The translations under genes were made by a program, and so were the position numbers. This document shows positions 1-7,905 of a DNA stretch of 64,000 nt, in pieces. Origin of the DNA: Nitrospirales bacterium. Its GTDB lineage: Bacteria; Nitrospirota; Nitrospiria; Nitrospirales; UBA8639. Below the pieces are notes generated by a model. That model was not told the origin of the DNA. It did not search any database and worked only from the letters and a program-made list of their open reading frames with translations. The first letter of the stretch is position 1, and each line of letters opens with the position of its first letter. The DNA is taken from the NCBI GenBank assembly GCA_012270585.1, contig JAAXIB010000058.1, positions 1 through 64,000 on the forward strand. Direction: 5' to 3'.

Positions 1-32
1 TCAACGAATTACTGAACACATACAGGCATGAC
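1..32. repeat. dispersed repeat copy at window edge
   Basis: Starting with TCAACGAATT, this segment matches the reverse complement of 5525-5558 with about two mismatches in 32 bases. A third, shorter copy in the same orientation lies at 5729-5748. The two longer copies therefore face each other across the first 5.5 kb. It may continue to the left of the window. Confidence 0.7.
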
Positions 33-68
33 AGGGGAAGAGACGGAACTCTCCCATGTTGGCACGCC

Positions 69-494
69 TTAAGAGGAGTCGGGGTTGGGCTCTGGAGGTT
101 TTTGTTGAATCACGTTGAAATCTTTTTGGGTGATGAAATACCCGTTCGCAAACAATCGAAACTCATACCGGCCCGGTGCCGGAAAGACCAACGAGGGAAT
201 ATTCACGCCGAAATCATGAATCTGCAGTCGATCTTTGATTTCAACCGGCGGCAACGAAGCCGTCCCGATGAGCTGATCCTGATCCAGATACACGAGACGA
301 AGCTCAAACGCATACTGGCCTTCCGCGTCCGTCAAACAAAAATAGACTCCCATCTGGGGGTGTTGACAGGGAAATCGCGGCGCCCACAAGTGCGTGAACG
401 TTCCGATGATGCTCTTCTTTCTGGTAAAACTGTCCAGGATCACCGAATCGCAAACCAAAAAGGCCTGCACGATGGGTTTGACAAGTTCGTCCAT
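69..494 (-). CDS. hypothetical protein, DUF6941-like
   Basis: A soluble protein of about 141 residues beginning MDELVKPIVQAFLVCDSVI and ending in a Pro/Asn/Ser-rich tail. It has alternating beta-strand pattern, no signal peptide and no membrane segment, and resembles the small uncharacterised DUF6941 family from memory. I chose the ATG at 494 because a GGGAG-type ribosome binding site lies about nine bases upstream; the frame stays open further upstream without better support. Function unknown. It lies between the edge repeat and a membrane protein gene on the same strand, with no informative operon partner. Confidence 0.6.
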   Translation of the reverse strand: MDELVKPIVQAFLVCDSVILDSFTRKKSIIGTFTHLWAPRFPCQHPQMGVYFCLTDAEGQYAFELRLVYLDQDQLIGTASLPPVEIKDRLQIHDFGVNIPSLVFPAPGRYEFRLFANGYFITQKDFNVIQQKPPEPNPDSS

Positions 495-581
495 AGTGTG
501 ACTCTCCCTCTTCCTGATAGACATACACCAGTCCTCACCCCGGCGCAAATTCCTCACCTCTCCGGCATGCCGCCAAAGGAA

Positions 582-1343
582 TCACGTGAGCGTCGCTTTC
601 ACGCTGAGATACAGGATCATTACCTCAATGGCATGGGCCGCAATCACCGTCACCAGATTCCGCCATCGCAAAAAGAGGGCCGCCCAAATGAGTCCGTCCC
701 ATACGGCAATCCAGTGGAGATGCCGAAACGTCATCACCATAAAAGGATCGAACGCAAAAACCAACGCCGAAATCAGCATCGCCACAATCGAACCAAGCCG
801 GAGACCGTTTGCAGGCCCCAGCGAAATCCATCGGCAACAGAAGCACTCCAGTCTGCCCAAGAGAAATCCGCGAAAATTCAATTCGACTCCGATCGCGATC
901 AGGACCGTGAACCAGGGGATCATCACGAAGGAAGGCATCCTGGCATGAGGCGTGTCGGCCAAAAACAGAATGTCGCCACCAAGAGCAGGTACCACCCACA
1001 GGATCACGGTCGCATTGATCAACCCCAGGAGACACCCCGTACCGATCCCCCACACGACGCCCTGCTTCAGGGAACCCCGGGCGAGTCCCAGCGCAGGCAG
1101 CGCATCGTGATTGGACTTCCACCATATGACGAGTGCCCCGTATGCGGCGAGTTGCGGCAAAAATTGGAGGAGTAAATTCTGCTGAAGCTGAGCAGGGAGA
1201 AGATAAAAGAATCCCGTCAGACAGATTGGAACAAACGCCAACCACGTTGCGCGTTCATCGGCTTGCACAGGGCTTTGCCAACGGATTTTTCTCCACCACG
1301 GCATAGGCGTATGAAAATAGCCGGCACACCCCGAATCTGTCAT
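582..1343 (-). CDS. CPBP-family intramembrane protease-like protein
   Basis: About 253 residues with roughly six to seven hydrophobic segments. The segment VELNFRGFLLGRL fits motif 1 of the CPBP (CAAX prenyl protease 2/bacteriocin-processing) family, normally EExxxR. Here the first Glu is Val while the second Glu and the Arg are kept, so catalytic competence is uncertain. A later segment ending in IAAHAIEVMILYL could carry the His of the conserved C-terminal motif. Family members are integral-membrane glutamic proteases or protease-derived scaffolds. The start is uncertain: ATG 1343 or ATG 1304, neither with a strong ribosome binding site. Confidence 0.6.
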   Translation of the reverse strand: MTDSGCAGYFHTPMPWWRKIRWQSPVQADERATWLAFVPICLTGFFYLLPAQLQQNLLLQFLPQLAAYGALVIWWKSNHDALPALGLARGSLKQGVVWGIGTGCLLGLINATVILWVVPALGGDILFLADTPHARMPSFVMIPWFTVLIAIGVELNFRGFLLGRLECFCCRWISLGPANGLRLGSIVAMLISALVFAFDPFMVMTFRHLHWIAVWDGLIWAALFLRWRNLVTVIAAHAIEVMILYLSVKATLT

Positions 1344-1420
1344 GCCTGCGGAAGCAAAAATCCAGAGTCTTTCTCGTCTGCCCCTCCATTCGTGCAGACC
1401 CGCCTTGAATAAAAGACCTC

Positions 1421-1451
1421 TGGATCCCCGATTAAGGATGTCGGGGATGAC
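1421..1451. repeat. REP-like palindrome (ATCCCCGA/TCGGGGAT)
   Basis: ATCCCCGA (1424-1431) and TCGGGGAT (1441-1448) form a perfect 8-bp stem, followed by GAC. Related palindromes occur at 5671-5690 and 5755-5803. It lies in the non-coding stretch 1344-1633 upstream of the secreted lectin-fold gene. Confidence 0.7.
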
Positions 1452-1633
1452 AAAAGGAGGGCTTTGATACGAAAAGGGCTCTTCGTCATACCCATTTCAG
1501 TCCCCAGGGGCAGGCAGCAAAGCTGCATGAGAGTTCTCTTCGCCTCCTTTTGTCACCTTGCAGCAAGAGACTTGTTCTTCGTATGATCCAGCCGAAAACC
1601 TATTGGCAAGCATTTATTCATTTGGGGACATTC

Positions 1634-2467
1634 ATGCACAACACAGTTTATTTAAAACGTTCGCGTATTCTTTCCGGTCAACATTCATTGAAGGCAAGCC
1701 TTTTTCTTTCTCGTGGCCTCATCCTCGGCTTCACAACCGTGGCGTTTGTCCTGTGCACGGGTATTTCTGACCTTTTCGCAGAGGACGCCGAGCCCCTGAA
1801 GGAACTTCCCCGCGCCGTCTTACGGCATACGCCGCCGATTTTTCAGGAATGGACTTTTGAAAAGAACCTCGATGCGGCTCTCCCCCCAGGGTTTTCCTCC
1901 CATACCTTGGGGCATGGTCACCTCGGGAAATGGACGCTCATTACCGATCACGACGCTCCAAGCCGAACTCATGCGCTGTTGCAATCGACCTCCTGTCCCG
2001 CCTCCGGCTGCTATCAACTGCTGATCAACGACACGATTCACGTGGAATACCTCGACCTGACGGTGGGCATCCTTTCCAAACTCGGAACACCGACTTCGGC
2101 AGCCGGCTTGGTGCTGAACCTCCAGGATCTCGACAACTTTTATGCCGTCCTCATTTATCCTGCAAGCAACATGGTCAGGGCCTATCGTTTTTTCGAGGGG
2201 AAACCCACCCTGATCGAGGAACATGAGGTCATCCCGAAAAAAAGAACGCCATGGCATTTCCTGCGAGTCCAAAGAAATACGATCGTGAGCAAAGATTTTT
2301 TTGAAATTTCGTTCGACAACCAATTCTTCCTCTCCGTGTATGATTCCACCTTCCGAACGGGCCGGTTCGGACTCATGACCGCCGGGGACGGAAAATTCGC
2401 GTTCGATAATCTGCGAGCAGTGGAATTGGTTACGAGCGAACCACTTTCTCGACCACCGGCCTACTGA
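1634..2467 (+). CDS. secreted protein with LamG/DUF1080-like jelly-roll domain
   Basis: About 277 residues from the chosen ATG at 1634, which has GGGGA five bases upstream. In-frame alternatives are the TTG at 1550 and ATG at 1583. The N-terminus has a positively charged stretch, a hydrophobic core (LILGFTTVAFVLCTGISDLFA) and then EDAEP, a plausible signal peptide. The mature part has the pattern of concanavalin A-like family-16/LamG domains: an FxE opening strand, GLVLNLQDLDNFYAVLI in the middle, and RTGRFGLMTAGDGKFAFDNL at the end, typical of DUF1080-type proteins. Probably binds carbohydrate or acts in the periplasm; no catalytic residues can be assigned. Monocistronic. Confidence 0.6.
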   Translation: MHNTVYLKRSRILSGQHSLKASLFLSRGLILGFTTVAFVLCTGISDLFAEDAEPLKELPRAVLRHTPPIFQEWTFEKNLDAALPPGFSSHTLGHGHLGKWTLITDHDAPSRTHALLQSTSCPASGCYQLLINDTIHVEYLDLTVGILSKLGTPTSAAGLVLNLQDLDNFYAVLIYPASNMVRAYRFFEGKPTLIEEHEVIPKKRTPWHFLRVQRNTIVSKDFFEISFDNQFFLSVYDSTFRTGRFGLMTAGDGKFAFDNLRAVELVTSEPLSRPPAY

Positions 2468-2552
2468 ACCGGGCCGTTGCGCCAGTTCCCCTCTTTTGGT
2501 GTAGGAACAGGCCCCCGTGCCTGTCCATGGGGAGGTAGGAGAGAGTCCGGCT

Positions 2553-3092
2553 TCAGGCTTCATGCAAAAGATCGAGCAGCGTGGCCGGGTCAGAGGCAAC
2601 GTGAATCAACGCTCGATTTTCAGGAGCCAAAAACCCTTCCCGTGTCTGATGATCCAAAAACGTCAGGAAGGCATCGAAAAATCCTTCGACGTTCAACAGC
2701 CCACAGGGTTTATGATGTAACTGAAGCTGCCGCCAGGTGATCATTTCACAAAACTCTTCCAAGGTCCCGTACCCGCCGGGCAGCGCGATAAAGGCATCAG
2801 CCAAATCCGACATGAGGGCTTTGCGCTCATGCATGGATTCAACCACGTGAAGCGTGGACACGTCGTGCTGAGCTAACTCTTGGGCCACCATGAATTCGGG
2901 AATGACGCCAATCACCCGACCACCTTCAGCAAGGCAGGCTTTTGCCAGCACTCCCATCAACCCGACGTTGCCGCCGCCATAGACCAATCCCAGCCCGCGC
3001 ACGGCAAGTTCTTTGCCCAGGAGCCCGGCCATCCCGGCATAACGACTCCTCAGGCCGGTACTGGAGCCGCAAAACACACAGACGTTGTTCAT
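2553..3092 (-). CDS. LOG-family nucleotide 5'-monophosphate phosphoribohydrolase
   Basis: This 179-residue Rossmann-type protein carries the LOG/TIGR00730 signature: an N-terminal VCVFCGSSTG nucleotide-binding loop, ERKALM, and the active-site motif PGGYGTLEEFCE. LOG enzymes release the base from nucleoside monophosphates, classically activating cytokinins. Length matches the family. The gene starts 21 bases beyond the stop of the M23 peptidase gene, which itself begins one base after pafA, so the three probably share a transcript. In Mycobacterium tuberculosis the LOG homologue Rv1205 is a known proteasome substrate, which makes this neighbourhood notable. Confidence 0.88.
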   Translation of the reverse strand: MNNVCVFCGSSTGLRSRYAGMAGLLGKELAVRGLGLVYGGGNVGLMGVLAKACLAEGGRVIGVIPEFMVAQELAQHDVSTLHVVESMHERKALMSDLADAFIALPGGYGTLEEFCEMITWRQLQLHHKPCGLLNVEGFFDAFLTFLDHQTREGFLAPENRALIHVASDPATLLDLLHEA

Positions 3093-3113
3093 GGATCCAT
3101 TTCAGAGCACCGG

Positions 3114-4031
3114 TTACGATTGATCGTCAACCGTCAGATCAAGCAACGAGTAGGGATCAACCCGTGATCCATTGAGGCGCACTCCCCAATGGAGATGCGG
3201 GCCGGTCGCCCGTCCCGTGGAGCCGACTTTCCCGATCACCTGCCCTTTTTTCACGACCTGTCCGCGCTCCACGTCCACACTGGATAAGTGAAAATACATG
3301 GAAAAGAGGCCAAGCCCATGATCCACGATCACCCCTTTTCCCGAAAAGAAGTGATCCGCGGTGAGGCGCACCATCCCATCGTTCATGGCCAATACGGGCG
3401 TTCCTTCGGGCGCCGCGATATCTTCACCGCTATGGGGTTTTCTGGATTGCCCGTTAATAACCCGGCGGCTGCCGAATCGCCCGGAGATTTCCCCATGGAC
3501 CGGCTCAAGAAACCGACCCTTCCACAGGGGATGCGGGACGAAACTCGCAAAAGCCTTGTGGACGGCCTCGGATTCAGTCTCGACCCGAGCCAAGGTCTTC
3601 CGGTCCAGATCCACCATTCGGGAGGGCAAGGTCAACCGTTGCACGGGAAATTCCTCCTTCATCACCAGCACCGACAGGCTTCGACGTTCCGTCCGTTGAG
3701 GATAGGCGACCTCGATCGTGAGTTCATACCGACCGGGGCGGCCCTGCATATCCAGCCCCAACAGTCCCGCATACATGTGATCCTTAAAGGGGAAAAAAGT
3801 CAGCGTTCGTTGCAAAAATTGCCCTTCGACCCGGTCCGGGCGTTCATGGACGGGAATCGTCACCAACAACACCTCTCCTTGCTTGCCGCTCAATTGTCCA
3901 TCGGTCCCCACGGAATAGCCTTCCCTGAAAAACAGGCTGACCGGAAATATGCTCGCCAGCACCAACACCAGTGCCACGAGCCAGGGCCGAGTGACGACGT
4001 TCGCGCGGAGAGAGTGGGAAAGCAACGGCAT
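3114..4031 (-). CDS. membrane-anchored M23 (LytM) metallopeptidase
   Basis: About 305 residues. An N-terminal hydrophobic segment (PWLVALVLVLASIFPVSLFF) acts as signal anchor, a beta-rich middle region follows, and the C-terminus is a peptidase M23 domain. The zinc site looks intact: HSGED (HxGxD), YFHLSS and GPHLHWGV (HxH). Such enzymes cleave peptidoglycan cross-bridges in the periplasm. I chose the ATG at 4031 because it follows the pafA stop codon by a single base (TAA-C-ATG), implying translational coupling. Linkage to pupylation genes is odd, since M23 enzymes act outside the cytoplasm. Confidence 0.85.
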   Translation of the reverse strand: MPLLSHSLRANVVTRPWLVALVLVLASIFPVSLFFREGYSVGTDGQLSGKQGEVLLVTIPVHERPDRVEGQFLQRTLTFFPFKDHMYAGLLGLDMQGRPGRYELTIEVAYPQRTERRSLSVLVMKEEFPVQRLTLPSRMVDLDRKTLARVETESEAVHKAFASFVPHPLWKGRFLEPVHGEISGRFGSRRVINGQSRKPHSGEDIAAPEGTPVLAMNDGMVRLTADHFFSGKGVIVDHGLGLFSMYFHLSSVDVERGQVVKKGQVIGKVGSTGRATGPHLHWGVRLNGSRVDPYSLLDLTVDDQS

Positions 4032-4032
4032 G

Positions 4033-5406
4033 TTACGTACGGAGGGAAGCGGGAGACATCTGGGCCAGCAGTTCATCGACCCGCCGGTTGAACGCACAAA
4101 AGGGATCCATGCACAGGATTGTTTCTTCCCAATAGCCGTTTAATTTCAAATAGGTCCAATCGACCGTGTAGGACCGATTTTTTGCGCGGGCAAAGCGAAT
4201 GAAATCGCCTCGAACCTTGGCGCGGGTCGACTGGGGCGGCATGGACATGGCGCGCTCCACGGCTCGCTCATCCACCATCTTCACGGTCTTCTCGTGCGCC
4301 TCCAGAATGTAATACAACCCGCGCTTCCGGTTCACGTCGTGATATTGCAGGTCCATCATCGCCACGCGCGGGTCATCCCACCCGCATCCTTTCCGGTCGA
4401 TATACGATTGGATCACCCAGCGTTTCGTCACCCAATCGACCTCCCGCACCAACTGCATGGGGTCATCCTCCAATGCCTTCAACACGCGTTCCCACTCCGT
4501 CAGGACGTCGGCCAGCACCTTGTCATAGGGGCGGGCGTGGAGATATTCCGAGGCTTTTTCCAAATAGATGCGCTGGATCTCCAGCGCGGACAACTCCCGT
4601 CCATCATCCAACTTCACCTTTTTTTTCAACGTGGGGTCTCGAGAAATCTCCCTGATGGCTTTCACGGAATCTTCCAATTCAATGCCCTTGATAAAGTACC
4701 CGTCCTCGATCATGGACAGCACCAGGTCCGCCGTGCCGACCTTCAGGTACGTGGCAAACTCCGACATGTTTGAATCCCCGAGAATGATATGGAGACGTCG
4801 ATACCGTTCGGCGTCGGCATGGGGTTCATCCCGCGTGTTGATAATGCTCCGGGAGGACGTGGTAGAAGACGAGGTTTTTTCGTGAATGTGCTGGGCTCGC
4901 TGTGACAGAAAATAGTGCGGTTTGCCCGAAACCTTGAGCACTTTCCCTGCGCCTGAAAAAATCTGCCGCGTCACGAAGAACGGGATGAGCTGTTCCGCCA
5001 CCTTCCAAAAATCAACGTCACGCTGCATCAGGAAGTTTTCATGGCACCCGTAGGTGTTCCCCAGGGAATCCGTGTTGTTCTTGAAAATGTAAATGTCGCC
5101 GGCGAGGCCTTCTTCCCGGAGCCGTTCTTCCGCCGCGGGCAAACAGGATTCGAGGATTCGCTCACCGGCCTTTTCATGCACCACCAACTCGAAAATGTCG
5201 TCGCACTCCGGCGTGGAATACTCGGGATGACAGCCGGTATCCTGGTAAAACCTGGCCCCATTCGTGAGAAAGGCATTGGACGGCCAACTGTTCGGAATCA
5301 GCCCCTCGAAAATGTATCCCAGAATTTTTTCAATGGGCAGGTACACCCGGCCGTTGGGTGAAAAGGTGAGCCCGTATTCGCACTCGAGTCCGAAAATGCG
5401 CTTCAT
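4033..5406 (-). CDS. pafA: Pup--protein ligase PafA
   Basis: A 457-residue carboxylate-amine ligase of the glutamine-synthetase-like PafA/Dop family, about the length of mycobacterial PafA (452). It joins the C-terminal Glu of Pup to substrate lysines using ATP. Visible signatures are the opening RIFGLECEYGLTF, QDTGCHPEYSTPECD (Asp56 aligns with the catalytic Asp64 of the M. tuberculosis enzyme), INTRDEPHADAERYRRLH and RKGCGWDDPRVAMMDLQYHD. The short N-terminal segment lacks the long Dop-specific loop present in the second family member at 7906-9378, which separates ligase from deamidase. It is transcribed with the M23 and LOG genes and separated from prcA by about 0.96 kb. Confidence 0.93.
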   Translation of the reverse strand: MKRIFGLECEYGLTFSPNGRVYLPIEKILGYIFEGLIPNSWPSNAFLTNGARFYQDTGCHPEYSTPECDDIFELVVHEKAGERILESCLPAAEERLREEGLAGDIYIFKNNTDSLGNTYGCHENFLMQRDVDFWKVAEQLIPFFVTRQIFSGAGKVLKVSGKPHYFLSQRAQHIHEKTSSSTTSSRSIINTRDEPHADAERYRRLHIILGDSNMSEFATYLKVGTADLVLSMIEDGYFIKGIELEDSVKAIREISRDPTLKKKVKLDDGRELSALEIQRIYLEKASEYLHARPYDKVLADVLTEWERVLKALEDDPMQLVREVDWVTKRWVIQSYIDRKGCGWDDPRVAMMDLQYHDVNRKRGLYYILEAHEKTVKMVDERAVERAMSMPPQSTRAKVRGDFIRFARAKNRSYTVDWTYLKLNGYWEETILCMDPFCAFNRRVDELLAQMSPASLRT

Positions 5407-5455
5407 GAATTCATGTTACCACAGACCCAACGCAGACGAAACAGACGCCTGTTGC

Positions 5456-5492
5456 CCCTCCCCCACTGGAAGAGGGCCAGGGCGAGGGGGCC
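5456..5492. repeat. REP-like CCCTCxCCC palindromic repeat
   Basis: A CCCCTCCCCC block and the GAGGGCCAGGGCGAGGGGG that follows form an imperfect palindrome. Relatives occur at 6329-6365, 15385-15432 and 42349-42382, all between genes. Confidence 0.5.
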
Positions 5493-5538
5493 TTTTCGAG
5501 CATCAGGCGCCTTTGTCTCCTTCTGTCATCCCTGTATG

Positions 5539-5748
5539 TGTTCAGCAATTCGTTGACAGATAAAGCCTCCCGATTGCTTTTTCTGTCATCCTTGCGAACG
5601 CGAGGATCCAGGGTCTTTCTCCTCGCAACCGCAGAAAAAACAACGACCCTGGATCCTTTATAGATTGTCTGGATCCCCGATCAAGTCGGGGACAAGCGTC
5701 GAGGATGACAGAAGGAACCGGCGGAAATTGTCAACGAATTAGTGAACA
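5539..5748. mobile_element. MITE-like 210-bp element with 20-bp inverted termini
   Basis: The left end TGTTCAGCAATTCGTTGACA (5539-5558) and the reverse complement of the right end (5729-5748) agree at 18 of 20 positions. The interior has no plausible gene and contains nested palindromes: GTCATCC near 5585, a GGATCCAGGG/CCCTGGATCC pair (about 5604-5656) and an ATCCCCGA/TCGGGGA hairpin (5673-5691). It sits between pafA and prcA. The architecture is that of a non-autonomous miniature element or of nested dispersed repeats. No transposase is visible nearby and no target-site duplication is obvious. Confidence 0.5.
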
Positions 5749-5913
5749 TTTACAATCCCCGATCCTCGATTACAAACGTCAAGGACAGGCTCTGATCGGG
5801 GATCCAGGGTCTTTGTATTCGTAGCCGCGCCATCCTATAGCGCTTGCCATTCCTCTTTTGCCTGACTTGACAGATCTTGCCTTTGACGCACACCGTGCAG
5901 CAGAATGGACTCC

Positions 5914-6222
5914 ATGAGCACACTCGCATTCGACACACACAAGGCCGTCAAGAATCTCCGGGAAACCGGGTTCGAGGAGGCGTAGGCCGAGGCCGTTGTC
6001 GCCACGGTCGGGGTCGCCACGGTCGGGGCCGCCATGAACGAGAGCGTGGCAACAAAAGCCGACGTTGCGGCGCTGAAAAGCGATTTTGCCACCCTGAAAG
6101 CTGACGTTGATGTCCTACGAGCCGAACTAAAGGCCGACATGAAGGGCCTTGAATTGCGCATCTATGCAGCCATCGCCGCTGGGGTTGGCTTGATCAAGGC
6201 ACTCGATTTCCTGATTGGATAA
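5914..6222 (+). pseudogene. coiled-coil protein gene (DUF1640-like) with in-frame amber codon
   Basis: Reading from ATG 5914 gives MSTLAFDTHKAVKNLRETGF, then EEA, then TAG at 5983-5985. The same frame continues through AEAVVATVGVATVGAAM, the ATG at 6034, and a heptad-rich stretch with ATKADVAALKSDFATLKADV, ending in a hydrophobic helix (YAAIAAGVGLIKALDFLIG). The parts fit one protein of about 102 residues resembling small DUF1640-type coiled-coil proteins, in which EAQAEAV is typical. A CAG-to-TAG change explains the stop. A 15-bp GTCGCCACGGTCGGG unit is tandemly duplicated at about 6000-6029. It lies antisense inside the prcA-pafA gap. The C-terminal 62 codons might still be expressed from 6034. 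Confidence 0.7.
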
Positions 6223-6328
6223 GGGCGGACAAGCGAGCAGGTCGGCTTAGCGGAGCGTAATCCGACCTACCCTTGGACAGGCACACAGGCCGTCCCTACA
6301 TCAAAGGAGGGGAAAAAGAAGAGCCCCC

Positions 6329-6365
6329 TCACCCTGCCCTCTCCCACAGGGAGAGGGTTCTGGGA
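6329..6365. repeat. REP-like CCCTCTCCC/GGGAGAGGG palindrome
   Basis: CCCTCTCCC (about 6339-6347) and GGGAGAGGG (6350-6358) form a near-perfect hairpin just beyond the 3' end of prcA. It may stabilise or end the prcBA transcript. It belongs to the same dispersed family as 15385-15432 and 42349-42382. Confidence 0.65.
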
Positions 6366-6367
6366 GG

Positions 6368-7051
6368 TTACGACAGGAGGGTGCCGGCTTCTTCTGCGCC
6401 GAGACGTCGGAACTTCCGGCCGGTCCGGGTCCGATCGAGAAGCGCCACTTCGAGCGCGTGCAGCGAGACGGTCTGCCCCGTCGCGGTCTCGAGGGCGTTC
6501 ATGCACCGGGTCAGGGCGGCTTTCAGGTCCGGGACGTCTCCCGCTCCCAGCGAGCGCAGGGTGGAGACCACGGTATCCGCACGCCCCCCGATGGCCACGA
6601 ATGCCTTTTCGTGAACAATCGTCCCGTCGAACGCAATGCGAAACAATTCCGTCTGGTCGGGCCGTTCACCGATTTGGGCCAACAGGATTTCCACCTCGAA
6701 GGGTTTCAATTCCTGGCTGAAAATCGTCCCGAGGGTCTGCGAATATCCGTTGGCCAGAGACCGAGCCGTCACGTCTTCACGACTGTACATGAACCCCTTC
6801 AAATCCGCGTGCTGAATGCCTGCCTTGCGCAGGCTTTCGAATTCGCTGTAACGCCCTGCTCCCGAAAAGGCGATGTTGTCGTAAATTTCGGAGATCTTGA
6901 ACAACGAACTGCTGGGATTATCCGCCACGAAGAGCACGCCGTCCCGGTATTCGATGGCCACGATCGACCGGCCTTTGGCAATGCCTTTTTTGGCGTACTC
7001 TGCCTTATCCTGCATCAGTTGTTCGGGAGACACGTAGAACGGCAGCGTCAT
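6368..7051 (-). CDS. prcA: 20S proteasome alpha subunit
   Basis: About 227 residues from the ATG at 7051. It opens with LPFYVSPEQLMQDKAEYAKK, matching the bacterial alpha-subunit N-terminus ([20 protein letters not shown] in M. tuberculosis), followed by GIAKGRSIVAIEYRDGVLFVADNP and a conserved NGYSQTLGTIFSQELKPFEVEI core. Alpha rings gate the 20S barrel and dock the ARC/Mpa ATPase. The start ATG overlaps the prcB stop codon as ATGA, so the subunits are translationally coupled in the order prcB-prcA, as in Actinobacteria. It lacks the catalytic Thr, as expected. Confidence 0.94.
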   Translation of the reverse strand: MTLPFYVSPEQLMQDKAEYAKKGIAKGRSIVAIEYRDGVLFVADNPSSSLFKISEIYDNIAFSGAGRYSEFESLRKAGIQHADLKGFMYSREDVTARSLANGYSQTLGTIFSQELKPFEVEILLAQIGERPDQTELFRIAFDGTIVHEKAFVAIGGRADTVVSTLRSLGAGDVPDLKAALTRCMNALETATGQTVSLHALEVALLDRTRTGRKFRRLGAEEAGTLLS

Positions 7052-7887
7052 CAGGATTCCTGTTCGGAGCGTGAACGAGCCAACCGGTCGCACTCGGATG
7101 CCACGTCGGACTCTTCGACGTCCCGCACGCCCTGGGCGTCGATGATTTTGATGGTGGGATAAATACCGCGGAACGGGTCGGGGCCGCCGGTTCCCACGTC
7201 CTCTTCCGCCGCGCTCAAAAGCGCCTGGAGCGCGAGAGCGATGACTTCCGTTTGGGACAGGTTCTTCCGAAACCGTTCCTTGATGGTCACACGAGCGTCC
7301 TTTCCCCCGGACCCGACCGCGTGATAGTCCGTTTCTTCATATTTCCCGCCGGTGACGTCATACTTGAAAATCCGTCCCTGTTGTTGCTTCAGGTCAAACC
7401 CCACGAACAGGGGAATCACAATCAACCCTTGCAGGACCATGGGCAGATTCGCTTTCACCATCTGCCCCAGCCGATTCGCCTTGCCTTCGCAGGACAACGG
7501 CACGCCGTCCAGTTTTTCATAATGTTCCAGTTCAATCCCAAACAACTTGGCCATTTCCAGGCACGGACCCGCGGCTCCCGCAATGGCGATGGCCGAATGA
7601 CTGTCGGTTTTGAAGACCTTCTCCATGCGACGCGACGCCACTTGATAGCCTTCGACGGCGCGTCGATCGCCGACGATCACGACGCCCTTGTCGTATTTCA
7701 CGGCCAACACGGTTGTGCCATGAGAGAGTTGCGACAGGACGTACCGTTGCATGTCGTCGACCGAGGCGGACGCGTTCCCCTCACTCCCCCACCGCACGGC
7801 GGGTGTCAGTTCGGGTCGCGTTTGATAAATAAAATCAAAAAAACTCGAACACTGGTTCACGGGCATTTTGGAGAAGATTGATTCCAT
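7051..7887 (-). CDS. prcB: 20S proteasome beta subunit
   Basis: About 278 residues from the ATG at 7887; a TTG at 7896 is the alternative. The mature enzyme should begin at the Thr of SHG-TTVLAVKYDKGVVIVGDRRA (Thr58 from ATG 7887), leaving a propeptide of about 57 residues removed autocatalytically. Conserved active-site surroundings GDRRA and the AVGSGGKDA segment are present. The product is the N-terminal-nucleophile protease lining the degradation chamber. The gene begins 18 bases after the dop stop. In mycobacteria pup occupies this dop-prcB gap, which here is too short for any gene. Confidence 0.94.
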   Translation of the reverse strand: MESIFSKMPVNQCSSFFDFIYQTRPELTPAVRWGSEGNASASVDDMQRYVLSQLSHGTTVLAVKYDKGVVIVGDRRAVEGYQVASRRMEKVFKTDSHSAIAIAGAAGPCLEMAKLFGIELEHYEKLDGVPLSCEGKANRLGQMVKANLPMVLQGLIVIPLFVGFDLKQQQGRIFKYDVTGGKYEETDYHAVGSGGKDARVTIKERFRKNLSQTEVIALALQALLSAAEEDVGTGGPDPFRGIYPTIKIIDAQGVRDVEESDVASECDRLARSRSEQES

Positions 7888-7905
7888 GTTTTGCAAAGAT
7901 CTCGG

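Noticed and set aside
102-1175. 357-codon plus-strand open frame
   Set aside because: It is antisense to two better genes (DUF6941-like and CPBP-like) and its product is low-complexity, His/Arg/Gln-rich with no family pattern.
1340-1528. 62-codon minus-strand frame
   Set aside because: Most of it is the ATCCCCGA/TCGGGGAT repeat and it lacks a ribosome binding site.
6000-6029. Tandem GTCGCCACGGTCGGG as a CRISPR-like or satellite repeat
   Set aside because: Only two units with no spacer, lying inside a decaying coding frame.
6034-6222. Small coiled-coil frame in the proteasome locus as a possible pup
   Set aside because: It ends in a hydrophobic helix (LIKALDFLIG), not in a disordered tail ending GGQ or GGE, and is better explained as the end of the amber-interrupted gene.
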